A stretch of 11,649 bases of DNA from an uncultured Chthoniobacterales bacterium. GTDB lineage: Bacteria > Verrucomicrobiota > Verrucomicrobiae > Chthoniobacterales > UBA10450. The translations under genes were made by a program, and so were the position numbers. The stretch is taken from NCBI GenBank assembly GCA_955652855.1, contig CATPCN010000669.1:1-11649 (forward strand). Reading direction: 5' to 3'. The notes below the pieces were generated by a model. The model was given only the letters and a program-made list of their open reading frames with translations, did no database searches and was not told where the DNA came from. Position 1 is the first letter of the stretch. Every line of letters begins with the position of its first letter. Positions 1 through 7,320 of this stretch are shown here, in pieces.

Positions 1-401
1 CGCCTCGACATCTAGAAGAGTTGGCTCAGAAACGCCAAATGATAAATCGGCGCGACATTTCGGAACGCAACGGCCGTTTCTTCGAAACAGAAGCGGACAA
101 GCTCGAGGGTTGGTCCGAGGATCTGAAACTCGGATTAGAGCGTGAGATCAAAGAATTTGATCGGCAAATCAAGGAAGCTCGCCGTGCGACAACGACTGCG
201 CTGACGCTGGAAGCAAAACTAGCAGGCCAGAAGCAAATCAGAGCACTTGAAGCGCAGCGGGGTCAGAAGCGCCGCTCTTTATTTGACGCCCAAGACGATG
301 TGGATAAGCAGCGGGAACGCTTAATTGCAGCTGTCGAAGGCAAGTTAGAACAAAAAAGCGCGCTCCGAGCGCTCTTCACTATCCGCTGGAGCATTTCGTA
401 A
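1..401 (+). CDS. SNF2-type helicase, C-terminal end only (5' partial)
   Basis: The reading frame is open from the left edge (first full codon at position 3) to TAA at 399-401, so these 132 residues are the tail of a longer protein. A TTG at 21 could be taken as a start, but nothing supports it. The stretch is highly charged and should be a coiled coil: after RRDISERNGRFFE comes KLEGWSEDLKLGLEREI, then regular E/K/R/Q-rich heptads, ending in LFTIRWSIS. From memory this matches the C-terminal module of large SNF2-like DEAD/DEAH helicases that open Type III-like restriction operons. The ATPase motifs are outside the window, so the helicase call rests on the tail and the context. The stop lies two bases before the next gene, so the two are surely co-transcribed. 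Alternatively it is another coiled-coil protein ending in the same module. Confidence 0.72.
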   Translation, partial: PRHLEELAQKRQMINRRDISERNGRFFETEADKLEGWSEDLKLGLEREIKEFDRQIKEARRATTTALTLEAKLAGQKQIRALEAQRGQKRRSLFDAQDDVDKQRERLIAAVEGKLEQKSALRALFTIRWSIS

Positions 402-403
402 AG

Positions 404-1000
404 ATGGAGAGGGCGAACGATCCAGACGCAAAGTTCGAAGTCGTGACCTTCGACCTCGCCACAGGTGGAAAGGTACGGGTACGGATCGACGAATTCTGGG
501 AGCAGCTTTCGGAAGACGATCTTCGACATGGGCATCAGCCTAAACTCTACTTCGCGATTCGTGTTTACAGCGACGAGGACACAACCCCGCGCAGACTGGT
601 GACACACACTGAGTTTCGAGCCGGCAATGATTTCGATCAATCGTGTATCCAGCGTCTCTCGACTTGGCTCGCTGACCTGGCTATGAGCAGACACCGCTTT
701 TCGTACGATCGTGTAGAGGATTTTCTCGAGGAGTTTGCTGCGCGAATGGATGAGTTCAGCGCTGTCGGCGAGGATGTTGCAGACCGTCTGCATAAGAAGC
801 ATTGGATCCAAGGACCGCCGCCTTACGAAGATCCTCCGCATACCGAATTCGTAGAGGATGAATTCTCGTCACGGTCTCGAACGGATGGTCAATCCAGCAG
901 CATGTTCTCTGATGAGTCGCCATCCGGCGTAGACGAGGACAGCTACCGTTTAGAAGCTGACACGGAGGATTTGCCCGGCAATGTCGGACATGAGCTATGA
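404..1000 (+). CDS. Acidic hypothetical protein in the restriction operon
   Basis: I do not recognise this 198-residue protein. The ATG at 404 follows the helicase stop by two bases, and the stop overlaps the next start as ATGA at 997-1000, so it is an integral operon member. It is strikingly acidic: by my count 45 Asp/Glu against 22 Lys/Arg. The first 135 residues look folded, with beta-like stretches (FEVVTFDLATGGKVRVRI, KLYFAIRVY) and an amphipathic segment around residues 101-120 (DRVEDFLEEFAARMDEF). From about residue 141 it becomes a low-complexity Ser/Asp/Glu/Pro tail that is probably disordered. There is no signal peptide or membrane segment. In related operons I recall a DUF4391 gene at this place, but this sequence does not look like one. 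It could be an adaptor, an inhibitor of the neighbouring AIPR protein, or a DNA mimic, and none of these is shown. Confidence 0.78.
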   Translation: MERANDPDAKFEVVTFDLATGGKVRVRIDEFWEQLSEDDLRHGHQPKLYFAIRVYSDEDTTPRRLVTHTEFRAGNDFDQSCIQRLSTWLADLAMSRHRFSYDRVEDFLEEFAARMDEFSAVGEDVADRLHKKHWIQGPPPYEDPPHTEFVEDEFSSRSRTDGQSSSMFSDESPSGVDEDSYRLEADTEDLPGNVGHEL

Positions 1001-2676
1001 ATCCAGCGCATTTAGCGATCTTAAAGGAGAAGCTGGCTGCTGAATTTGTGCCCCACTTGCCGCCACTGCTTGATCAAACCAAACCAGCCGATCATATGGC
1101 CGCGAAGAACGTGTCGCGCGCACTTTCGGCTTTTGCCCTCCAGAAGATCGCGAAGCTCGATACAATGACTGCCGCGAAAGCGATTGTCGACGACTATGAA
1201 GATAACGGCATCGACGCGATTCACTATCATCAACCGTCAAAGAAACTGTTTATCGTCCAAGGCAAACTGAAACCTGACGAGCCTTTTGGACAAGATGAAG
1301 CAAACGCACTTTGTAAAGGTGTTCGAGATTTGGTTAATCAACGTTACGAGCGCTTCAACGCGAACGTTGAAGATCGCGAGGGCGAACTCGATCTCGCTCT
1401 TGATGACGCCGCGGAAATCGTGCTCGTTATTACGCACGCTGGAGAGCTTGTTTCCCAGCATGCACAGGACGTCCTAGCCCACTTTTTAACGGACCCTGAT
1501 CGACCGGACGAGCGGCTGCGCAATAATTGGATCGACTTCGGTCCCGCTCAGCTTGTCGAGGAGATGTTGGCCGAAAAAGCCGTAGGAGTTGTTGATACCG
1601 AGCTCATTGTTTTTGGGGAGAAGAAGATCGAGGAGCCTAGGCTCACGTATTATGGTCAGGTAGATGTAAGCTCGCTAGCTCAACTTTACGCAGCCCATGG
1701 CAATGCACTTCTCGAGAAAAATATCCGCTACTTTCTGGGAGCTGATTCTTCTGACGTCAATCGATCCATCCAAGAAACGCTGCAAACTGCGCCGGCGGAG
1801 TTCTTTCACTTAAGTAATGGCGTGACGGCTATCGCACAGCTGATCGAGCCCAAAGGTCTTCACGCTGGAGGCCGCCGCTTTGAAATTAAAGGTCTCTCCG
1901 TGATTAACGGCGCACAGACAATCGCTTCGTGTCATAGCTTTATCAGTACGCATCCGCAAGCCGACGTAGCTGCTGCTCGTGTTATGCTAACGTTGATTGG
2001 AGTGGATCACGATGATCCTTTCGGATCACGCGTGACTCGCGCGCGTAACCACCAGAATCCAGTCACGCTCGCACAATTTGCAGCTTTGGATCACATTCAG
2101 GAACGGCTGCGAAGGGAACTCGCTTTCGATAACATCACATATCGGTACAGACCCGAAGCGCGCACATCTACTCCGGGCGTAGACGCAATGACGATCGAAG
2201 AGGCCGCGCAAGCGCTTGCGTTGTTTCACCCGGATCCCGCATTTCCAACGGTTCTTAAGAAAGAGCCAGCAATGTTGCTCGACACCAAAGGCCCGCATTA
2301 TGGTCGCCTTTTCGATGCAGGTCTTTCTGGAAGGAGGCTCGCGAACTGTGTTCGGCTCTATCGCAGGGCAGCGAATGTCTTGGGAGCCAATGAAATGGCG
2401 GCTTCCGGTATTGAGAAGCTGGTTTACCGTCATGGGCGTCATGCAATCATGTGGCTCACCCTTCATAGTAATCAGGCTTGGATGAATCATGAAGGTGTCC
2501 GAAGCAGCGACGAAGCGGGCGCGCTCATTAGTCAGCCGCTGGACGGTTGGCGGGAGAAAGTGCGGGCGGAGGTAGTGCTCGAGCTTCCGATCGTAGACAA
2601 GGGTCCGCTCGCTTTCTTCCGCAATCTTACGACGGCGCGGCCTTTCGTAATCAGGCTTCGTGATGCAGGTATATAA
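997..2676 (+). CDS. AIPR-family protein (abortive infection phage resistance), putative nuclease
   Basis: This 559-residue protein carries the hallmarks of the AIPR family (PF10592): KNIRYFLG at 241-248, a stretch ending FFHLSNGVTAIA at 269-280, and GLSVINGAQTIASCH at 299-313. AIPR proteins are linked to phage resistance and often sit in restriction operons. The N-terminal part has D73 in GIDAI and then IVQGK with Q88 and K90, matching the D...QxK form of the PD-(D/E)XK nuclease core seen in this family. Nuclease activity is therefore inferred and the target is unknown. There are no membrane segments. The ATG overlaps the previous stop by four bases, so translation is probably coupled, and a ribosome binding site is weak or absent. 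The methyltransferase gene follows after 14 bases. The family is secure; its role as a toxin-like effector or cutting subunit is inference. Confidence 0.88.
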   Translation: MNPAHLAILKEKLAAEFVPHLPPLLDQTKPADHMAAKNVSRALSAFALQKIAKLDTMTAAKAIVDDYEDNGIDAIHYHQPSKKLFIVQGKLKPDEPFGQDEANALCKGVRDLVNQRYERFNANVEDREGELDLALDDAAEIVLVITHAGELVSQHAQDVLAHFLTDPDRPDERLRNNWIDFGPAQLVEEMLAEKAVGVVDTELIVFGEKKIEEPRLTYYGQVDVSSLAQLYAAHGNALLEKNIRYFLGADSSDVNRSIQETLQTAPAEFFHLSNGVTAIAQLIEPKGLHAGGRRFEIKGLSVINGAQTIASCHSFISTHPQADVAAARVMLTLIGVDHDDPFGSRVTRARNHQNPVTLAQFAALDHIQERLRRELAFDNITYRYRPEARTSTPGVDAMTIEEAAQALALFHPDPAFPTVLKKEPAMLLDTKGPHYGRLFDAGLSGRRLANCVRLYRRAANVLGANEMAASGIEKLVYRHGRHAIMWLTLHSNQAWMNHEGVRSSDEAGALISQPLDGWREKVRAEVVLELPIVDKGPLAFFRNLTTARPFVIRLRDAGI

Positions 2677-2690
2677 ACACCTCTGTGGCA

Positions 2691-4322
2691 ATGGCTAAAC
2701 TCCAGAGACTAGAACTAACTTGGATCGGGAAGGAGAATCGCCCGAAAGTTGAACCGCGCATTCTCCTCGAAGATCCAGCCAAGTCGTATCACGCCGCAAA
2801 TCGGGTCACCCAAAGCGACCTCTTTGATAACGGGCTCATCCGTGGCGACAATCTGCTTGCGCTCAAAGCGCTCGAGCAGGATTTCGCCGGGAAAGTGAAG
2901 TGCATATACATCGATCCACCGTATAACACTGGATCAGCATTCACGCACTTCGACGACGGGTTAGAGCATTCGATCTGGCTCACGTTGATGAGCGCAAGGC
3001 TAGACATACTTTGGCGGCTACTCGCGAACGACGGAACGCTTTGGGTCTCAATCGACGATGACGAGATGCCGTATCTGAGGGTGATGCTTGATGGCTTGGT
3101 TGGTCGCGACAAATTCATAGCAGCTAATGTGTGGCAAAAACGATACTCGCGCGAGAACCGGGAGGCGATTGGAGATGTTCATGAATATATCCTCGTTTAT
3201 GCCAAGGACCCACTGGGCTTTAAGGAGCGACGAAATAGGGTTCCACTGACGGAAGAACAAGCAAAGGTGTACAAAAATCCAAACAAAGACCCTAAGGGAC
3301 GTTGGCGGCCAATTCCGATGACTGCTCAAGAAGGCCACGCCACAAAAGATCAATTCTACGAGATCGTGGCTCCCGGTGGAAAGGTGCATAAGCCGCCGAC
3401 TGGGAGGTGCTGGGGCCTTTCGAAGGCGACGTTTGAGAAATTGCGAGCCGAAGGGCGCATCTACTTTGGGAAGGACGGAAACTCCCAACCGAATGTGATT
3501 CGGTATCTCTCAGAAGTCGAAGGTGTTGTTCCGTGGACTTGGTGGCCCAGTGAAGAAGTCGGTCATACCGACGAAGCGAAAAAAGAAATCCACGCCCTTT
3601 TCGGGAAGACGGAAGCCTTCGACACGCCGAAACCTGAACGCCTTGTTGAGCGGATCTTGCACATCGCGACTAAGCCGAATGATCTGGTTCTGGATTCATT
3701 TCTAGGCTCAGGAACGACAGCCGCCGTGGCTCACAAGATGGGAAGGCGGTGGATTGGAATAGAGCTTGGCGAGCACTGCGACACTCTTGTTCTTCCGCGT
3801 CTCAAGAAGGTGATCGATGGAGCAGACAGTGGTGGCATCACCGAAGCCGTCAGCTGGAATGGCGGCGGCGGCTTTCGCTATTACAACCTCGCGCCTTCGC
3901 TTTTGCAGAAAGATAAATGGGGGAACTGGATCATCAGCAAGGAATTCAATGCTGCTATGCTGGCCGAGGCAGTGTGCAAGTTGGAGGGTTTTAGCTATGC
4001 GCCGAGCGATTCAGTTTATTGGCAGCATGGCCATTCCACGGAGCGTGATTTTATCTACGTGACCACGACGAATTTGAACCACGAGCAGTTGCAGCAGCTA
4101 AGCGACGAAGTAGGCGGACAACGTTCGTTGCTCGTGGTGTGCAGCGCGTTTCGTGAACGCAAAGAAGGTTACGAAAACCTGACGGTAAAGAAGATTCCTA
4201 AAGCGGTGTTAAATCGCTGCGAGTGGGGACACGATGATTATTCATTAGAGATAGAGAACCTGCCGAAAGCTCCGTCTAAGCCGGGGCAGCAATCGCTGTT
4301 TTCAGAGGAGGACGTGGCGTGA
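2691..4322 (+). CDS. mod: Type III-like DNA methyltransferase (Mod subunit), beta class, likely N6-adenine
   Basis: This subunit should bind the recognition site and transfer a methyl group from S-adenosylmethionine to adenine, protecting host DNA. From the ATG at 2691 it has 543 residues. Catalytic motif IV is DPPYNT at 75-80, and the SAM-binding motif I, FLGSGTT, comes later at 337-343. DPPY before FxGxG is the beta-class order shared with EcoP15I-type Mod proteins. The segment between them (about 150-310) should hold the target recognition region, and TPKPERL at 312-318 is a typical approach to motif I. The C-terminal 150 residues probably contact Res. An in-frame GTG at 2685 would add two residues; I prefer ATG because MAKLQRLELTWIGK looks like the normal family start. 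No clear ribosome binding site is seen. The stop overlaps the res start (GTGA). The DNA site cannot be read from sequence. Confidence 0.93.
   Translation: MAKLQRLELTWIGKENRPKVEPRILLEDPAKSYHAANRVTQSDLFDNGLIRGDNLLALKALEQDFAGKVKCIYIDPPYNTGSAFTHFDDGLEHSIWLTLMSARLDILWRLLANDGTLWVSIDDDEMPYLRVMLDGLVGRDKFIAANVWQKRYSRENREAIGDVHEYILVYAKDPLGFKERRNRVPLTEEQAKVYKNPNKDPKGRWRPIPMTAQEGHATKDQFYEIVAPGGKVHKPPTGRCWGLSKATFEKLRAEGRIYFGKDGNSQPNVIRYLSEVEGVVPWTWWPSEEVGHTDEAKKEIHALFGKTEAFDTPKPERLVERILHIATKPNDLVLDSFLGSGTTAAVAHKMGRRWIGIELGEHCDTLVLPRLKKVIDGADSGGITEAVSWNGGGGFRYYNLAPSLLQKDKWGNWIISKEFNAAMLAEAVCKLEGFSYAPSDSVYWQHGHSTERDFIYVTTTNLNHEQLQQLSDEVGGQRSLLVVCSAFRERKEGYENLTVKKIPKAVLNRCEWGHDDYSLEIENLPKAPSKPGQQSLFSEEDVA
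4304..4311 (+). promoter_or_regulatory. Strong ribosome binding site for res
   Basis: AGAGGAGG lies inside the end of mod, seven bases before the GTG at 4319. It is the best Shine-Dalgarno match in the window and supports this GTG as the true start. It also explains how a GTG start overlapping the mod stop could be translated well. Confidence 0.75.
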
Positions 4323-7003
4323 ATCGACAGGTCAATGCCATTGGCGGCCGTTTAAGCCTGCGCCCGCCGCAGCGTCATTCGTTGGAAGTTTTGGATCGCG
4401 TTACGGAAATCGTTCCGCCGCACAAAACGGTGGATTTGAAAGCGGCGTTGGAAATTATCCGTAGCGAATATCCGACTGTGACAGACTTCGAACGAGAATT
4501 CCCATCGCTCTGCTTTGCATTGGCGACCGGTGTCGGCAAGACGCGGCTTATGGGAGCTTTCATCAGCTATCTGCATCTTGCTCATGGCATCAACAACTTC
4601 TTTGTCATGGCTCCCAACTTGACGATTTACAACAAGCTGATCACCGACTTCACACCGAACACACCAAAGTACGTCTTCAAAGGTATTGCCGAATTTGCGA
4701 CCGATGCGCCGGAAATCATTACGGGCGATAACTACGAAGCAAAGGCGGGCACTCTGTTTGATCAGATGCTTCGCTGTAAGGTAAACATATTCAACATCTC
4801 CAAAATCAATTCCGAAGTTCGAGGCGGAAGATCGCCACGCATCAAGCGATTGTCGGAGTACATCGGTGAGAGTTATTTCGATTATCTGGCGGGTCTAAAA
4901 GATCTCGTGCTGATTATGGACGAATCGCATCGCTATCGGGCAAGCGCCGGTGTCCGTGCAATCAACGAGTTGAAGCCAATTCTTGGATTGGAGCTTACGG
5001 CGACCCCATTCATCGAAACCGGCAAGGGCGCGGTCGCGTTCAAGAACGTCATTTATGATTATCCGCTCGCGAGAGCGATGCAGGATGGTTTTGTGAAGGA
5101 GCCGGCTGTTGCTACGCAAAAGAATTTCGATCCAAGTCGCTTTTCGAAGGAAGAGATCGAGAAGATCAAGCTCGAAGATGGTATGCGCCTGCACGAAGAC
5201 GTAAAGGTTCGGCTCGAAACATACGCGCGCGAAACAGAGCAGGACATCGTCAAGCCCTTTGTGCTCGTGATCGCCCGCGATACCACTCACGCCAGCGAAT
5301 TGGTTAGGCTCATCCAATCTAATGCATTCTTTGAGGGACGTTACAAAGAAAAGGTGATCCAAGTAGACTCCAGTAAAACGGGAGCGGAAGAAGAGGAAAT
5401 GATTAGTCGCTTGCTCAAAGTAGAACATGCGGACGAGCCGACGGAGATCGTCATTCACGTGAACATGCTGAAAGAAGGTTGGGACGTGACCAATCTGTAC
5501 ACGATTGTTCCACTCCGTGCGGCTAATGCTCGCATTCTGATTGAGCAATCGATTGGAAGAGGTCTGCGTCTACCCTACGGCAAGCGCACGGGTGTGAGTG
5601 CCGTGGATCGGTTGAGCATTGTCGCCCACGATCGTTTTCAAGAAATCATCGATGAAGCGAATAAGCCAGATTCAGCTATTCGTCTCGAGAAGGTCATCAT
5701 CGAGCCGCCCGGCCAGTATCAGAAACTTGCCACGGTCGTTTCACAGCCCGGGATATTGTCTCAAATTGGCGGCCTCTCGCTGGAATCAAGCTCTTCGACA
5801 ATCACCCAATCCGGCACATCCACGGCACCTGCTCTCTTTGCAACGGATGCTGAGAACACAGTCGCTAAGGCTGCGTTCAAGGTGATTAGTAGTTACGAGC
5901 AGCTTCCGAGCTCAAGTAAGCTGCTAAATAAGCAAGTCCAAGAAGAGATTATTGCACGTGTAAAGAAAGAGGTTGCGCCGGTGCAGGGAGAATTGGTCGG
6001 TGTGGCAGATCAAGTCGATGTCGCGGCGGTGGTTGCTAAGACCACCAAGCTGGTTGTGCAGGAAACGATCGACATTCCGCGGATACTCGTTGTACCGAAA
6101 GGCGAAGTGACGAGCGGCTTCAACTCTTTCACGCTAGACGCAAGCTCGATCCACTACCAGCCCGTCGAGCGCGATATTCTTATTCAGCATCTGCGCACAC
6201 ATCGACAAGAGACACTCACCACATCAGGCAACGGCCAAACGGAGTTGCGGCTCGAAAATTACCTTGTCCGCGCGCTAATCGATTTTGACGATATCTCCTA
6301 CGACGATCACGCCGACCTGCTCTATGATTTGGCCGGACAGATGGTCAAACATCTGCGCAGCTACCTCAAAGACAACGGGGAAGTAATCAACGTTCTTCAG
6401 TACTACCAGAGACAACTGGCGGATTTCATTCATTCGCAAATGCAGGCGCACCATTGGGAAAAAGCGGCTGGCTACGATGTCGTTGTAAGCAAAGGTTTCA
6501 CGACGCTCAAGCCGCTGGCGTTTACGGCGCCCGCAGATGAACCGATTCACGATTTCCGACATCGGCCCGCTGACGTGACCAAGATTGCGCAGATGGTTTT
6601 TGGCGGATTCAGCCGCTGTCTCTATCCGGTCCAGAAATTTCAATCCGATACCGAGCGTGTGTTATCGATCACCCTCGATCGAGAAGCGACGAAATGGTTC
6701 AAGCCCGGCCGCGGGCAGTTTCAAATCTTCTACAAATGGGGAACCGACCAACGCGAATATCAACCCGACTTTGTTGCCGAAACGAAGGGCGCCATTTACA
6801 TGCTCGAGCCCAAAATGCGAAGAGACATGGAAGATCAGGAGGTGATCCACAAGAAAGAATCCGCCGTTGCCTGGTGTAAAAATGCGAGCGACCACGCTTC
6901 GAAAAACGGCGGCAAACCTTGGAGGTATCTTCTCATTGCACATGACGTCATTGCGGAAAACATGAGTTTGGACGGCATCGCAGCGCAATTCTCGGTAAAT
7001 TAG
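4319..7003 (+). CDS. res: Type III-like restriction enzyme, Res subunit (SF2 helicase plus PD-(D/E)XK nuclease)
   Basis: This 894-residue protein is the ATP-dependent translocating and cutting subunit that works with Mod. The helicase core shows Walker A ATGVGKT at 69-75, motif II DESH at 201-204, TATP at 227-230, KEGWDVTN at 385-392 and QSIGRGLRLP at 410-419. A Ser-rich linker lies around 485-505. The C-terminal nuclease has YQPDF at 814-818 followed by LEPK at 829-832, giving the PD...ExK core (D817, E830, K832). The usual Gly after Lys is Met here. Length and motif order match this Res subfamily, and nothing suggests truncation. GTG is chosen as start because of the strong ribosome binding site and the N-terminal SLRPPQRHSLEVL, which is typical of the family. 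It overlaps the mod stop by four bases. All catalytic residues seem present, so the enzyme is probably active. Confidence 0.95.
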   Translation: MNRQVNAIGGRLSLRPPQRHSLEVLDRVTEIVPPHKTVDLKAALEIIRSEYPTVTDFEREFPSLCFALATGVGKTRLMGAFISYLHLAHGINNFFVMAPNLTIYNKLITDFTPNTPKYVFKGIAEFATDAPEIITGDNYEAKAGTLFDQMLRCKVNIFNISKINSEVRGGRSPRIKRLSEYIGESYFDYLAGLKDLVLIMDESHRYRASAGVRAINELKPILGLELTATPFIETGKGAVAFKNVIYDYPLARAMQDGFVKEPAVATQKNFDPSRFSKEEIEKIKLEDGMRLHEDVKVRLETYARETEQDIVKPFVLVIARDTTHASELVRLIQSNAFFEGRYKEKVIQVDSSKTGAEEEEMISRLLKVEHADEPTEIVIHVNMLKEGWDVTNLYTIVPLRAANARILIEQSIGRGLRLPYGKRTGVSAVDRLSIVAHDRFQEIIDEANKPDSAIRLEKVIIEPPGQYQKLATVVSQPGILSQIGGLSLESSSSTITQSGTSTAPALFATDAENTVAKAAFKVISSYEQLPSSSKLLNKQVQEEIIARVKKEVAPVQGELVGVADQVDVAAVVAKTTKLVVQETIDIPRILVVPKGEVTSGFNSFTLDASSIHYQPVERDILIQHLRTHRQETLTTSGNGQTELRLENYLVRALIDFDDISYDDHADLLYDLAGQMVKHLRSYLKDNGEVINVLQYYQRQLADFIHSQMQAHHWEKAAGYDVVVSKGFTTLKPLAFTAPADEPIHDFRHRPADVTKIAQMVFGGFSRCLYPVQKFQSDTERVLSITLDREATKWFKPGRGQFQIFYKWGTDQREYQPDFVAETKGAIYMLEPKMRRDMEDQEVIHKKESAVAWCKNASDHASKNGGKPWRYLLIAHDVIAENMSLDGIAAQFSVN

Positions 7004-7006
7004 CTA

Positions 7007-7021
7007 CTCGCGAAACGCGAG
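7007..7021 (+). other. Perfect hairpin filling the gap between res and the next gene
   Basis: CTCGCG, loop AAA, CGCGAG form a six-base-pair perfect stem with a three-base loop. It starts four bases after the res stop and ends two bases before the ATG at 7024. TAG (7001-7003) and CTA (7022-7024) could add an outer stem with a three-base bulge. No T-run follows, so it is not an intrinsic terminator. It occupies the place where a ribosome binding site would be, so it may lower or couple translation of the next gene, or stabilise the mRNA end. Confidence 0.5.
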
Positions 7022-7023
7022 CT

Positions 7024-7320
7024 ATGTCAGCTGCCGCCAAACACAAAAGAGTCTCGCGATTGAAGAAGCATGTAATCCGCAAAAATAAAGCAGATCTTAC
7101 ATCGTTTTGTTCCTGGTATCGCGGTGCAAACGGGATGATCAGTTTGCCGATCGGCGCATATCCGATTCGTTCAAAGAACCCAAAAATCAAGAACTGGAAT
7201 TTCTCCGAACTCATGGAAGGTCACAATGTTTGGAAGCAGGAGTTGTCCGAGGTTCTTTCGCGGATAGACGCTTCGGAGAGAAAACAAAAAGGAAAACGTG
7301 CATCTCTCGCGACGATTTGA
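7024..7320 (+). CDS. Small basic hypothetical protein
   Basis: I do not recognise this 98-residue protein. It starts 20 bases after res and overlaps the HD-domain gene by 23 bases, a spacing that supports a real gene in the operon. The N-terminus is strongly basic (HKRVSRLKKHVIRKNK). The middle has SWYRGANGM and PIGAYPIRSKNPKIKNW, and a likely helix (WNFSELMEGHNVWKQEL) comes before a basic tail. It has no membrane segment. Such a composition fits nucleic-acid binding, but that is only a guess. No ribosome binding site is visible, since the hairpin takes up its place. The other forward frame across this region (from 7107) lacks the spacing and sense of a gene. Confidence 0.58.
   Translation: MSAAAKHKRVSRLKKHVIRKNKADLTSFCSWYRGANGMISLPIGAYPIRSKNPKIKNWNFSELMEGHNVWKQELSEVLSRIDASERKQKGKRASLATI
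7288..7293 (+). promoter_or_regulatory. Probable ribosome binding site for the HD-domain gene
   Basis: AAAGGA lies four bases before the GTG at 7298, inside the end of the preceding small gene. Together with the family-like N-terminus that follows, it supports this GTG start. The spacing is shorter than ideal. Confidence 0.45.

Noticed and set aside
263..841. Open frame of 192 codons on the - strand
   Set aside because: It lies across the helicase tail and the acidic gene, which have operon spacing on the + strand. Its protein has no family look and it has no ribosome binding site.
2026..2691. Open frame of 221 codons on the - strand
   Set aside because: It is antisense to the clear AIPR gene, and its Cys/Arg-rich composition is that of an unused frame.
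4895..5548. Open frame of 217 codons on the - strand
   Set aside because: It is antisense to the helicase motifs of res. Constraint on res explains the open frame.
1..7003. Assignment to DISARM or BREX
   Set aside because: A SNF2 helicase and a methyltransferase are present, but I see no DrmA, DrmB, DrmC, PglZ, BrxC or BrxL-like gene. Mod plus Res points to a Type III-like system.
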